Below, one piece after another: positions 17,845 to 26,786 of a stretch of 36,549 bases of DNA. Each line of letters begins with the position of its first letter. Position 1 is the stretch's first letter. Source of the stretch: Butyrivibrio sp. Its GTDB lineage: Bacteria > Bacillota > Clostridia > Lachnospirales > Lachnospiraceae. A model generated the notes under the pieces. That model did no database searches. It was not told where the DNA came from and saw nothing but the letters and a program-made list of their open reading frames with translations. The stretch lies in contig SVGC01000036.1 of assembly GCA_015056495.1 (NCBI GenBank), positions 1 through 36,549 of the forward strand, given 5' to 3'. The position numbers were made by a program, and so were the translations under genes.

Positions 17845-17914
17845 AATTAAAACTGAATACAATTAAGCATGGAATTACGACAAGGGTGATTTTTATGAGC
17901 ATAGCATTTTTAAA

Positions 17915-17971
17915 TCATAGGAAATTGCTTTCCTATGATATAAAAAACGCTCCGCTAAGGATGCGCACTCG
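17915..17971 (+). repeat. 57-bp structured intergenic repeat, copy 1
   Basis: It begins with a perfect hairpin (TCATAGGAAA, loop TTGC, TTTCCTATGA), then ATATAAAAA and a GC-rich tail ending in GCACTCG. It aligns without gaps to copy 2 at 31065-31121 with 47 of 57 positions identical, and nine of ten differences are transitions. Both copies lie in the 5' leader of a gene. A proper search is needed to define the family. Confidence 0.8.
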
Positions 17972-18042
17972 CGCGATAGGTAAATGTTGCATAAATGCAA
18001 CCGCGCTCGGCGCGAGAATGTCGCAAGCGACATTCTTTGTTT
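17968..18042 (+). promoter_or_regulatory. Structured phoH leader with terminator-like hairpin
   Basis: CTCGCGC (17968-17974) pairs with GCGCGAG (18010-18016) around an inner stem GTTGCAT/ATGCAAC (17986-18001). Next comes GAATGTCG-CAAG-CGACATTC (18016-18035) followed by TTTGTTT. This looks like an attenuator 60 nt before the phoH start. The hairpins share bases, so alternative folds are possible. It matches no riboswitch class I know. Confidence 0.45.
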
Positions 18043-18101
18043 ATGGAAATACTTATAAGAATACAACCTGTCGTGCAGAGTGCTTCCAAGGGGGATACTG
18101 C

Positions 18102-19490
18102 ATGAAGAAAATCTATGTATTGGACACCAATGTTCTTATTCAGGCACCTTATTCTATTAAATGCTTTGAAGACAATGAAGTGGTTCTGCCACTGGTAGTC
18201 CTTGAAGAGCTTGATAACCACAAGCGTGATGAAGGTGAGAGAGGAGCAAATGTCCGTGAAGCTATTCGTATTATCGACCAGCTTAGGCAGGATGGAGATC
18301 TGACAACTGGTGTTGATATGGATAATGGTGGAACACTTCGTGTGGAAAAGAATTACAAGGATGTGGAACTACCACATGATATGTCTGAACATAAATCAGA
18401 CAACCGCATCCTCAAGGTCTGCAAGGGCCTTTCAGAAGAAAAAAAGGAACAGGTCATACTTGTTACCAAGGATATTCTTTTGAGAGTCAAGGCGCAGCTC
18501 ATCAATGTCAAGGCTGAAGACTTTACAACTGAGCAGGTTGTGGGCCACAGAGAACAGTACAATGGTCGTATTGATGTATACGCACCGGAAGAGGCATTCC
18601 AATCATTTAAGAAAAAAGGCATTCCGGTTGAACTGGTATATGTCTGCGATGAGAGTGGAAAGAAACAGAGCCCATTATTGTACGAAAATGAGTTTGTTAT
18701 GATCCACGCTGACCAGTCTGTGAAAAAGACGCAGATGGGACGTGTTGAAAAGGGGGTAATCCGTAAACTTGATTATGAGAAGTGCCAGCCTTATGGTGTA
18801 ACACCTAGAAATGCTGGTCAGTATTTTCTTCAGGAAGCTCTTATGGCTCCGGCAGATAAGGCTCCTCTTGTAATCGTAAAAGGTATGGCAGGTACGGCCA
18901 AGACATTCTATTCATTGGCTGTAGGCCTTGAAAAGATGGTCAACAGACCTACAGGTGAGTACCGTAGGATACTTGTCTGCAGACCGAACTCTCAGTTTGA
19001 CGATGATATAGGTTTCCTTCCAGGTGATGAGCAGGAAAAAATCTCTCCACTTATGAGACCTATCATCGATAACCTTGAGCAGCTGATTGATTCCAATGAA
19101 GAAGAGCGCTACAAGGATGAGAGAGAGTTGCAGGGCAAGACAGATGAAGTCTTTGACAGAGGCATTGTTCAATGTGAAGCGCTGAACTTTATCAGAGGTC
19201 GTTCTATTTTGAAGACCTACCTGATCATTGATGAAGCCCAGAACATGACTCCGGCTCAGGCCAAAGGTATCATCACCAGAGCAGGTAAGGATACCAAGAT
19301 CATATTACTTGGAGATCCAAACCAGATTGATCGTCCATTCCTTGATGAACGTACCAATGGTTTGTCATATGCTTCTGAGCATATGAAGGGCAGTCCATTA
19401 TGTTATCAGATCACCTTATCAGCAACTGAGTGTGAACGTTCACTCCTTGCAATGGATGCAATTGGAAGAATGCAGGATAAAGATATTTAA
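18102..19490 (+). CDS. phoH: PhoH-family protein with N-terminal PIN domain (PhoH2/YlaK type)
   Basis: This 462-aa cytoplasmic protein fuses a PIN RNase domain to a PhoH ATPase, an arrangement known as PhoH2 and linked to RNA unwinding and cleavage. The PIN domain (~1-140) starts YVLDTNVLIQAP with acidic D6. The ATPase has Walker A GMAGTAKT (261-268), Walker B YLIIDEAQN with D377-E378, and a sensor-like ILLGDPNQIDRP. I start at ATG 18102 because AAGGGGGA (18088-18095) is a good ribosome site and MKKIYVLDTNVLIQ matches the family. The same frame stays open upstream to ATG 17895 (with AAGGGTGA before it) through the structured repeat, so a 69-residue N-terminal extension cannot be excluded but looks like translated leader. 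Confidence 0.92.
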   Translation: MKKIYVLDTNVLIQAPYSIKCFEDNEVVLPLVVLEELDNHKRDEGERGANVREAIRIIDQLRQDGDLTTGVDMDNGGTLRVEKNYKDVELPHDMSEHKSDNRILKVCKGLSEEKKEQVILVTKDILLRVKAQLINVKAEDFTTEQVVGHREQYNGRIDVYAPEEAFQSFKKKGIPVELVYVCDESGKKQSPLLYENEFVMIHADQSVKKTQMGRVEKGVIRKLDYEKCQPYGVTPRNAGQYFLQEALMAPADKAPLVIVKGMAGTAKTFYSLAVGLEKMVNRPTGEYRRILVCRPNSQFDDDIGFLPGDEQEKISPLMRPIIDNLEQLIDSNEEERYKDERELQGKTDEVFDRGIVQCEALNFIRGRSILKTYLIIDEAQNMTPAQAKGIITRAGKDTKIILLGDPNQIDRPFLDERTNGLSYASEHMKGSPLCYQITLSATECERSLLAMDAIGRMQDKDI

Positions 19491-19497
19491 ATAAAAT

Positions 19498-19574
19498 GAG
19501 CCTAGGGGACGGGGACAGCGGGTCATTTTGACCGATAGTCAAAATGACCCACTAACCCCGTCCCCTAGGGTCAT
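19498..19574. repeat. Palindromic element B (CCTAGGGGACGGGG family)
   Basis: Outer arms CCTAGGGGACGGGG (19501-19514) and CCCCGTCCCCTAGG (19556-19569) and inner arms GGGTCATTTTGAC (19520-19532) and GTCAAAATGACCC (19538-19550) are perfect, with a 5-nt tip loop. It starts 8 bp after the phoH stop. There is no strong T run, so terminator function is uncertain. It belongs with element C at 21251. Confidence 0.85.
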
Positions 19575-19643
19575 TATAGCAATTTGCACAAAAAATCCGC
19601 TTTGAAGATTTAAAACTTTTTCGGTTTAATGTAATAAAGCATA

Positions 19644-19672
19644 TTGTAAATTTTTAGGGACCATTATATAAT
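19644..19672 (+). promoter_or_regulatory. gdhA-region promoter
   Basis: TTGTAA (19644-19649) and TATAAT (19667-19672) are separated by 17 bp, close to sigma-A consensus. The predicted start is near 19679, immediately before the leader terminator hairpins. Confidence 0.75.
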
Positions 19673-19678
19673 ACCTAT

Positions 19679-19738
19679 CAGACACAGGTGTCTACGCAAC
19701 GGGGCGTAAAGACCATTCATTCTTTACGCCCTTTTTTT
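19679..19738 (+). ncRNA. Short leader RNA or attenuator upstream of gdhA
   Basis: From the predicted start, AGACAC-AG-GTGTCT (19680-19693) is followed by a perfect 11-bp hairpin GGGCGTAAAGA/TCTTTACGCCC (19702-19731) and seven T residues. Transcripts should mostly end near 19738, giving a ~60-nt RNA unless the terminator is bypassed to reach gdhA at 19829. It does not fit the glutamine (glnA) or another riboswitch motif I know. The remaining 90 bp to gdhA show only its ribosome site. Confidence 0.55.
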
Positions 19739-19810
19739 GTACAATTTTTTAGGGGCGCATACAGATTAAGAAGGTCGGGAAATCTGTTTCGTAATAATAT
19801 GGCACCATAA

Positions 19811-21175
<1,365 letters not shown>

Positions 21176-21199
21176 TACCATAGTTTATAAAGTAACTGG

Positions 21200-21237
21200 T
21201 ACCGGGATTGCAATTGCTGCAGTCCCGGTATTTTTTT
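21200..21237 (+). terminator. gdhA terminator
   Basis: TACCGGGA (21200-21207) pairs with TCCCGGTA (21223-21230), extended inside by TGCA/TGCA pairing, and is followed by seven T residues. Confidence 0.9.
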
Positions 21238-21250
21238 GTGTAGCATCTTT

Positions 21251-21326
21251 TGACCCTAGGGGACGGGGTTAAGGGGCATTTTGACCATTGGTCAGAATGT
21301 CCCCTTGTCCCCGTCCCCTAGGGTCA
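21251..21326. repeat. Palindromic element C (CCTAGGGGACGGGG family)
   Basis: Perfect 18-bp outer arms TGACCCTAGGGGACGGGG (21251-21268) and its complement (21309-21326) surround imperfect inner arms starting GGGGCATTTTGACC (21273). It shares its outer 14 bp with element B at 19498, while the inner stem differs. It lies just past the gdhA terminator. Confidence 0.85.
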
Positions 21327-21394
21327 TTTTCCAGGCCAAAAATGTAGAGTTATCAATTTTATTTATGGTGTTATATAAAAAAGTTATAAAAGTT

Positions 21395-21424
21395 TTACCA
21401 CATTAAAGCATTGAATGATATAAT
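21395..21424 (+). promoter_or_regulatory. metY promoter
   Basis: TTACCA (21395-21400) and TATAAT (21419-21424) have an 18-bp spacer, giving a ~70-nt 5' leader. The leader holds one small hairpin, GGCTC (21434-21438) with GAGCC (21455-21459). I looked for and did not find a SAM (S-box) riboswitch or T-box. Confidence 0.6.
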
Positions 21425-21499
21425 ATGTTCATTGGCTCTAAAGGTTAAATTCTTGAGCCGGGATATAAAAAGATTATTGATAAGTATTAGGAGAAAAGT

Positions 21500-22783
21500 A
21501 TGAGCGATTACAAGTTGAATACCAAATGTGTTCAGGCTGGTTATACACCTGGAAACGGTGAACCACGTCAGATTCCAATTATCCAGTCTACAACATTTAA
21601 ATATGATACTAGTGAAGATATGGGTAAACTCTTTGATCTGGAGGCTAGCGGATATTTCTATTCAAGACTTCAGAACCCAACCTGCGACTATGTTGCAGCC
21701 AAGATTGCAGAGCTGGAAGGTGGTTCTGCAGCAATGCTGACTTCTTCAGGCCAGGCAGCCAACTTTTTTGCATTATTTAATATCTGTGAGTGCGGAGATC
21801 ACATCGTTTCTTCATCTTCAATATATGGAGGAACCTTCAATCTTCTTGCAGTAACTATGGCAAAAATGGGAATCGAAGTAACATTCGTATCACCTGATTG
21901 CTCAGAGGATGAGTTAAATGCAGCATTTAAAGATAATACTAAGGCTGTATTTGGTGAGACTATTGCCAACCCTGCACTGACAGTTCTTGATATTGAGAAA
22001 TTTGCCAAGGCAGCTCATGAACATGGAGTACCTCTGGTTGTAGATAATACATTCCCAACACCAGTTAACTGCAGACCTATTGAATGGGGAGCTGATATAG
22101 TAACTCATTCTACAACTAAGTACATGGATGGACATGGCTCAGCTGTTGGTGGAGTTGTCGTTGACAGCGGTAAATTTGATTGGATGGCTCATGCAGATAA
22201 GTTCCCTGGTCTGTGCACACCTGATGAATCATATCACGGAATCACATATGCAGAGAAGTTTGGCAAAGAAGGTGCATTCATAACAAAATGTACATCACAG
22301 CTCATGAGAGACCTTGGTTGTGTTCAGTCTCCACAGAGTGCATTCTTATTAAATCTTGGACTTGAGTCATTACACGTACGTATGCCTCGTCATGTTGAAA
22401 ATGGTCAGGCAGTTGCTGAATTTCTTGAGGCTCAGCCACAGGTTACAAATGTTAATTACCCTGGACTTAAGAGTAATAAGTATTATGATATTGCTCAGAA
22501 GTATCTTCCAAACGGCGGTTGCGGTGTTGTTTCCTTTGAACTTTCCGGTGGACGACCTGCAGCAGAGAAGTTTATGAAGAATCTTAAGCTTGCAGCAATT
22601 GAGACCCACGTTGCAGATGCAAGAACTTGTTGCTTAAATCCAGCTACTTCTACACACAGACAGATGAATGATGAGCAGCTTGCAGCAGCTGGAATCCCTG
22701 CAGGACTTATTAGAATCTCATGCGGACTTGAAGATAAAGAAGATCTTATTGCAGATTTAAAGCAGGCTTTGTCAGTACTGTAA
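21500..22783 (+). CDS. metY: O-acetylhomoserine sulfhydrylase (aminocarboxypropyltransferase)
   Basis: MetY (427 aa) makes homocysteine (or methionine) directly from O-acetylhomoserine and sulfide (or methanethiol) with pyridoxal phosphate. It belongs to the Cys/Met-metabolism gamma family: YSR (54-56) and TSSGQAA bind PLP phosphate, VVDNTFPTP supplies the Asp, and Schiff-base K207 lies in HSTTKYMDGHG. RISCGLED near the end holds the carboxylate-binding Arg. The ~427-residue length and the insertion after the PLP lysine distinguish OAH sulfhydrylases from the shorter cystathionine enzymes. AGGAG just upstream is the ribosome site. Confidence 0.93.
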   Translation: MSDYKLNTKCVQAGYTPGNGEPRQIPIIQSTTFKYDTSEDMGKLFDLEASGYFYSRLQNPTCDYVAAKIAELEGGSAAMLTSSGQAANFFALFNICECGDHIVSSSSIYGGTFNLLAVTMAKMGIEVTFVSPDCSEDELNAAFKDNTKAVFGETIANPALTVLDIEKFAKAAHEHGVPLVVDNTFPTPVNCRPIEWGADIVTHSTTKYMDGHGSAVGGVVVDSGKFDWMAHADKFPGLCTPDESYHGITYAEKFGKEGAFITKCTSQLMRDLGCVQSPQSAFLLNLGLESLHVRMPRHVENGQAVAEFLEAQPQVTNVNYPGLKSNKYYDIAQKYLPNGGCGVVSFELSGGRPAAEKFMKNLKLAAIETHVADARTCCLNPATSTHRQMNDEQLAAAGIPAGLIRISCGLEDKEDLIADLKQALSVL

Positions 22784-22814
22784 TATCTTATTGAATATCA
22801 TAATGATGAAAATG

Positions 22815-22866
22815 AGCATTATCTATGGCTTTCACGACATTAGTGACTATAGGTAATGCTTTTTTC
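22815..22866 (+). terminator. metY terminator
   Basis: AGCATTATCTAT (22815-22826) pairs with ATAGGTAATGCT (22849-22860, one wobble), followed by six T residues. The remaining ~160 bp before the chemoreceptor are AT-rich, with no promoter I can assign confidently. Confidence 0.8.
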
Positions 22867-23029
22867 TTTATTGTAAAAATAGTGGATGAAAAAATAATTC
22901 AAACCGCTATTTTAAACATATATGCGAGATAAAAAAAAGATTAAAAGTTTATAAATCACGTAAATTCAAACGGAAAAGTGATAATATAAATGTACAAAGT
23001 TTTTTTTGTTTTATGAGGAGGTAACTGTA

Positions 23030-25153
23030 ATGGCAAATGCTAATGGCAAGCAAAAGAACACCAAACATGTCAGGTCCCGTAAAGGAATGGGAATCCTGCC
23101 AAAAATGTTACTGATGATTTTGCCTGTTGTTCTATGTGCATTGATCGTAGTAGCACTTGTAAGTAGCAACATGGCTAAGACAGCTGTTAATGAACAGACT
23201 AAAAATTACGTTTATGCTGAATTGGACAAAAATATCAATAGCATAGACGGTAAATTGGAAAAAGTCCGGACTACTGCACTAGCGCTATCTGTAGTTGTCT
23301 CTAATACATATCAAGGTATGCCAATGACAGCATATAATGATGTATTTGGAAATCTTGTACTAAAAGATGAATTGATCTCAGGTGCCGGAATATGGTTCGA
23401 ACCAGGAGTATATACTGGTGATGAAGCATATGCCGGACAGGAGTATGTAGGCCCATACTGGTATGAAGATAATGGACAGATTGTAGAGGATTGGGAATAT
23501 TCTAATGCTGAGTATGATTATTTCAGTCAGGAATATTATCTGAATGCCAAGGCAACAACAGAATTGAAAGCAACTATCACAGACCCATATTATGATCCTT
23601 CAAGCGGTACTGTCATGGCTTCATGTTCAGCACCTATTTTTGATACAAGTGGAAAATTCATGGGTTGCGTAACTTGTGATATGACACTGGACATCATTTC
23701 TACTCTTGTAAGTAATATTACAGTAGGTGATAGTGGCAATGCCATGATGACATCTGGTGATGGTACTTATATCTATGCCCGCGAAGCTGAGAAGATGGAA
23801 AGTGGTTTAAATATAGCAAATGATGATACCGATATAGCTAACATTGCTCCAGCACTTCTTAGTCAGGATCAGGGCATGCAGGTGATCGGCGAACCAGGTA
23901 TGTATCTGAATACATATTTCGGAACAGTTCCGGAGGTTGGTTGGAAGCTTATAATCATCATGTTCCAGTCAGAGGTTAATGCTCCGATCACAAGAATGAA
24001 CAATGTAATAATTACTATCAGTATAATTGCCATTGTTATTGCGGTTGTTGTTATTGCAATTATAGCCAAAACTATTGCAGGAACCATTTCAAGTGTTAAT
24101 GACTTTGCAAGAGTACTTGCTTCAGGTGATTTCACTATCGATTCACTTAAGACCAAACGTAATGATGAGCTTGGCGATATGAGTGATTCCTTGAATGAAA
24201 TGTTTAAGAATAATAGTAATATTATTTCTAATATCTCCTCTGAGTCTGGTAATATCAATGATGCTTCAAGTACACTTGGTGCTATGTCAGAGGAGCTTGC
24301 AGCTGAATTTTCTAAGATCTCAGAAAATATGGTTGTTGTTAATGACGCAATGATGAGTACTGGTGCAGCAACTGAAGAGGTATCAGCTTCTGTTCAGGAA
24401 GTTAATACATCTGTTGAAGATCTTGCAAAAGAAACAGAGGCAGCAAGTAAGCAGGTTAGGGAAATCAAAAAGAGAGCTCTCGAGATTCAGGAAAATGGCC
24501 GCAAACAGCATGACAGCGCTATTGCAATCGCTAATGAACGTAAGGATGAGCTTGAAGCTGCTACAGCCAGAGCTGAAGTTGTTAATGAAATTGCAAATCT
24601 TGCCAATGCTATTTCTGAAATTGCCAGCCAGATCAACCTCCTTTCACTTAATGCCAGCATAGAAGCAGCAAGAGCTGGTGAGGCAGGTAAGGGATTTGCA
24701 GTAGTTGCTCAGGAAATCAATAAGCTTGCTACAGAAACAGATGATGCCGTTAAGCAGATCCAGGATACAGTAGATAGTGTACAGCAGGCATTTACAGAGC
24801 TTGCAACTGGTTCAAATAAGCTTCTTGAATTTGTTATAGATACAGTTACTCCGGATTATGATAATTTCATTCAGGTTGGAGAACAGTATGGTGATGATGC
24901 CAACCTGTTTGGTGATCTGTCAGATAAGATCTCAGAGATGGCAGAGAATATTCAGGCTAACATGAACGAAGTTAACAAAGCTGTTCAGAGTATTGCTGAG
25001 TCAACTCAGGAAACAGCAAGTAGAAGTGCTGATGTAACAGATTCTGTAAGTAGCGTATCTGAAGCCGTTGATTCTGTTGCAGATCTAGCAACCAAGCAGC
25101 AGACAACAGCAGAAACTCTGACAGAGATCGTAAGTCAGTTCAAACTTAGATAA
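23030..25153 (+). CDS. Methyl-accepting chemotaxis protein with dCache sensor
   Basis: This 707-aa membrane receptor has TM1 at ~22-44, an extracytoplasmic double-Cache-like sensor (~50-320), TM2 at ~323-350, a HAMP domain (~350-405) and a cytoplasmic signalling domain whose tip ([20 protein letters not shown]) is near residue 537. The tip binds CheW/CheV and CheA. The sensor contains a recognisable version of the dCache amino-acid motif, but with substitutions: [12 protein letters not shown] where the consensus is YxxxxRxWYxxA, then YYDPSS for YxDxxT. The ligand Arg is therefore Gln, and the ligand is probably not a standard amino acid. I start at ATG 23030 (GAGGAGGT at 23015-23022); a longer frame from 23006 includes the ribosome site. 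Confidence 0.95.
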   Translation: MANANGKQKNTKHVRSRKGMGILPKMLLMILPVVLCALIVVALVSSNMAKTAVNEQTKNYVYAELDKNINSIDGKLEKVRTTALALSVVVSNTYQGMPMTAYNDVFGNLVLKDELISGAGIWFEPGVYTGDEAYAGQEYVGPYWYEDNGQIVEDWEYSNAEYDYFSQEYYLNAKATTELKATITDPYYDPSSGTVMASCSAPIFDTSGKFMGCVTCDMTLDIISTLVSNITVGDSGNAMMTSGDGTYIYAREAEKMESGLNIANDDTDIANIAPALLSQDQGMQVIGEPGMYLNTYFGTVPEVGWKLIIIMFQSEVNAPITRMNNVIITISIIAIVIAVVVIAIIAKTIAGTISSVNDFARVLASGDFTIDSLKTKRNDELGDMSDSLNEMFKNNSNIISNISSESGNINDASSTLGAMSEELAAEFSKISENMVVVNDAMMSTGAATEEVSASVQEVNTSVEDLAKETEAASKQVREIKKRALEIQENGRKQHDSAIAIANERKDELEAATARAEVVNEIANLANAISEIASQINLLSLNASIEAARAGEAGKGFAVVAQEINKLATETDDAVKQIQDTVDSVQQAFTELATGSNKLLEFVIDTVTPDYDNFIQVGEQYGDDANLFGDLSDKISEMAENIQANMNEVNKAVQSIAESTQETASRSADVTDSVSSVSEAVDSVADLATKQQTTAETLTEIVSQFKLR

Positions 25154-25174
25154 GGTTAAAAGAAGTTATAAATC

Positions 25175-25220
25175 AACGTGTGACGTGGCTCTTTCGCCAC
25201 GCCACACGTTATTTTTATTT
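25175..25220 (+). terminator. Chemoreceptor terminator
   Basis: AACGTGTG (25175-25182) and CACACGTT (25203-25210), plus inner CGTGGC/GCCACG, form a strong GC-rich hairpin followed by ATTTTTATTTT. Confidence 0.88.
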
Positions 25221-25531
25221 TATAATCTGTTTTGTTATGTTCGGATATCTGTCTGCCGATATTACTATTGAAGCTAAGGATGGCATCGGTTTTTGTTTCA
25301 TGGAGACGAAAGGCGGTGCTTTTTCTATGGAAATGAAAAAGGTGAATGGACGCATTCGTTTCATCCAAAAGCTTTACGGGAAGTGCACGACCTACTAGTA
25401 ACGGGCATTTAACTCATGAGGGGTTAAACTAGATTGGTATTTTCTGCAAAGGGAATTTCGTCATAAAACAATAGACGCTGAAAATACTTGGAATCCTGAT
25501 TTTTCAGGATTAACAACAAGAGGTAATGCCT
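25221..25531 (+). other. Gene-poor stretch with a possible structured 5' leader
   Basis: I see no convincing gene here. A 72-codon frame crosses it but begins inside the preceding terminator, without a ribosome site. GCCGATAT near 25249 resembles the -10 of a sigma-28 promoter, but a matching -35 is lacking. The second half is rich in pairing: TTTAACTC (25408-25415) with GGGTTAAA (25421-25428), GTATTTTC (25437-25444) with GAAAATAC (25480-25487) enclosing CGTC/GACG (25459-25477), and AATCCTGA-TTTT-TCAGGATT (25492-25511) directly before the next ribosome site. This could be a regulatory leader; it matches no class I know. Confidence 0.4.
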
Positions 25532-26593
25532 ATGGTAATAGCAGATAGTAGCATTCAGATGAATTCTACAAGAATATTTAATCAGTTCAGCTCCCAGGCG
25601 GTGGCATCAGGGCTCCTTACCAATTCCAGATTTTTATCGGATCTTAAAGGTGCCTTTGATAGTAGTAAGAAAGATACCCTGGAATTATCCAGCAGCATGG
25701 ATACAGGAACAGATCTTACTTATGATGTCTCAGCCGGTAGCAGATCTTCCAGAACAGATAATTCATCTCTTATTAGTAAAAGAGTAGAAGAATTGCATCA
25801 AATAAGGATACAGCTGTTACAGCAGATATTGCGACTGATGCAGAATATGTCTGGAAAGAAAAATAACTTTTTAGATAAGGCAAGTTCAGCATTAAGTGAC
25901 CTTATGACTATGGGAAGCGGTTATACCAGTGTGACCACAATGGAGTCTTATTATGAAGAGACTGAGATGACTACCTTTGAAGCGCAGGGCATAGCTCATA
26001 CAGCGGATGGAAGGGAAATCAACTTTGGAGTCTCAGTAAGTATGTCCAGAAAATACACTGAGTATACTTCTATGCAGGTAGCAAGAGACATTCCACTTCT
26101 TGATCCACTGGTCATAAATGTCGGAGGAGGCGTAACAAACATTTCAGATCAGCATTTTTACTTTGATCTGGATGCCGATGGGACAGAAGAAAAAGTTGCC
26201 GGTTTGGAAAATGGATCAGCTTTTCTTGCTTACGACCGAAACGGGGACGGAATTATCAATAATGGTTTGGAACTGTTTGGGGCAAAAAGCGGCAATGGCT
26301 TTGCTGAGTTATCGGAATTTGACATTGATGGAAATGGCTGGATAGATGAATCAGATGCTGTGTTTGATATGTTGAAAGTCTGGTACAAAGATGAGCAGGG
26401 GCAGGACAAGCTAATAGGCTTAAAGGAGGCTGATGTTGGTGCAATCTACCTGGATAGAGCCGATACTGAGTTTACATCCCAGGGAATGGACCTCTTGATC
26501 AATGGTAGGATCAGGCAGACAGGTATGTTCCTGAGAGAAAGCGGTGGGATCGGCACTGTGCAACAGGTCGACTTGGCAGTAGAAAAAATTTGA
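25532..26593 (+). CDS. EF-hand (calcium-binding) domain protein without signal peptide
   Basis: This 353-aa protein has no signal peptide or membrane segment. Residues ~1-130 are Ser/Thr-rich and then helical (EELHQIRIQLLQQILRLMQNM). Residues ~135-180 hold a beta-rich GREINFGVSVSMSRKYTEY segment. The C-terminal half matches the calcium-binding module seen in RTX-like and other bacterial proteins: FDLDADGTEEKV, DRNGDGIINNGLELFG and DIDGNGWIDESDAVF are EF-hand-type DxDxDG loops, followed by LKVWYKDEQGQDKLIGLKEADVGAIYL. I choose ATG 25532 because GAGGT at 25520-25524 is spaced for it; ATG 25526 is too close. It lies between a chemoreceptor and a secreted putative glycosidase. Function is unknown; a role at the cell surface after non-classical export is only a guess. 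Confidence 0.75.
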   Translation: MVIADSSIQMNSTRIFNQFSSQAVASGLLTNSRFLSDLKGAFDSSKKDTLELSSSMDTGTDLTYDVSAGSRSSRTDNSSLISKRVEELHQIRIQLLQQILRLMQNMSGKKNNFLDKASSALSDLMTMGSGYTSVTTMESYYEETEMTTFEAQGIAHTADGREINFGVSVSMSRKYTEYTSMQVARDIPLLDPLVINVGGGVTNISDQHFYFDLDADGTEEKVAGLENGSAFLAYDRNGDGIINNGLELFGAKSGNGFAELSEFDIDGNGWIDESDAVFDMLKVWYKDEQGQDKLIGLKEADVGAIYLDRADTEFTSQGMDLLINGRIRQTGMFLRESGGIGTVQQVDLAVEKI

Positions 26594-26626
26594 TCGCAAT
26601 AGTAAAAAAATCATAGTTTATGCAAT

Positions 26627-26663
26627 GGCATGGCCTACAGCTCTTGTAGGCTGTGCCTTTTTA
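26627..26663 (+). terminator. Terminator after the EF-hand gene
   Basis: GGCATGGCCTACA (26627-26639) pairs with TGTAGGCTGTGCC (26645-26657, two wobbles) and is followed by TTTTTA. Confidence 0.85.
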
Positions 26664-26673
26664 TTTCAGAGGT

Positions 26674-26743
26674 GAGTCACTGGGGACGTATCAAATTGAC
26701 TCATTGCATACAATGAGTCAATTTGATACGTCCCCGGTGACTC
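26674..26743. repeat. Palindromic element D (GGGGACGTATCA family)
   Basis: Two 33-bp arms (26674-26706 and 26711-26743) are complementary with one mismatch around a 4-nt CATA tip. The outer part reads GAGTCACTGGGGACGTATCA. The left arm matches element A at 13374. It sits between the terminator of the EF-hand gene and the next promoter. Confidence 0.9.
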
Positions 26744-26746
26744 ATG

Positions 26747-26755
26747 TGCTATAAT
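26747..26755 (+). promoter_or_regulatory. Extended -10 promoter for the DUF4015 gene
   Basis: TGCTATAAT is a consensus extended -10 starting 3 bp after element D. The nearest -35-like hexamer (TTGATA at 26723) lies inside the palindrome's right arm at 21 bp, too far for consensus spacing. Confidence 0.6.
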
Positions 26756-26786
26756 TAGCTTTGAGATTTTGAATAGGGAGTAGATT

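Noticed and set aside
21425..21499. SAM riboswitch upstream of metY
   Set aside because: Only one 5-bp hairpin is present; the S-box core and kink-turn sequences are absent.
25180..25398. 72-codon open frame after the first chemoreceptor
   Set aside because: It starts inside the terminator hairpin, has no ribosome site, and its product resembles nothing I recognise.
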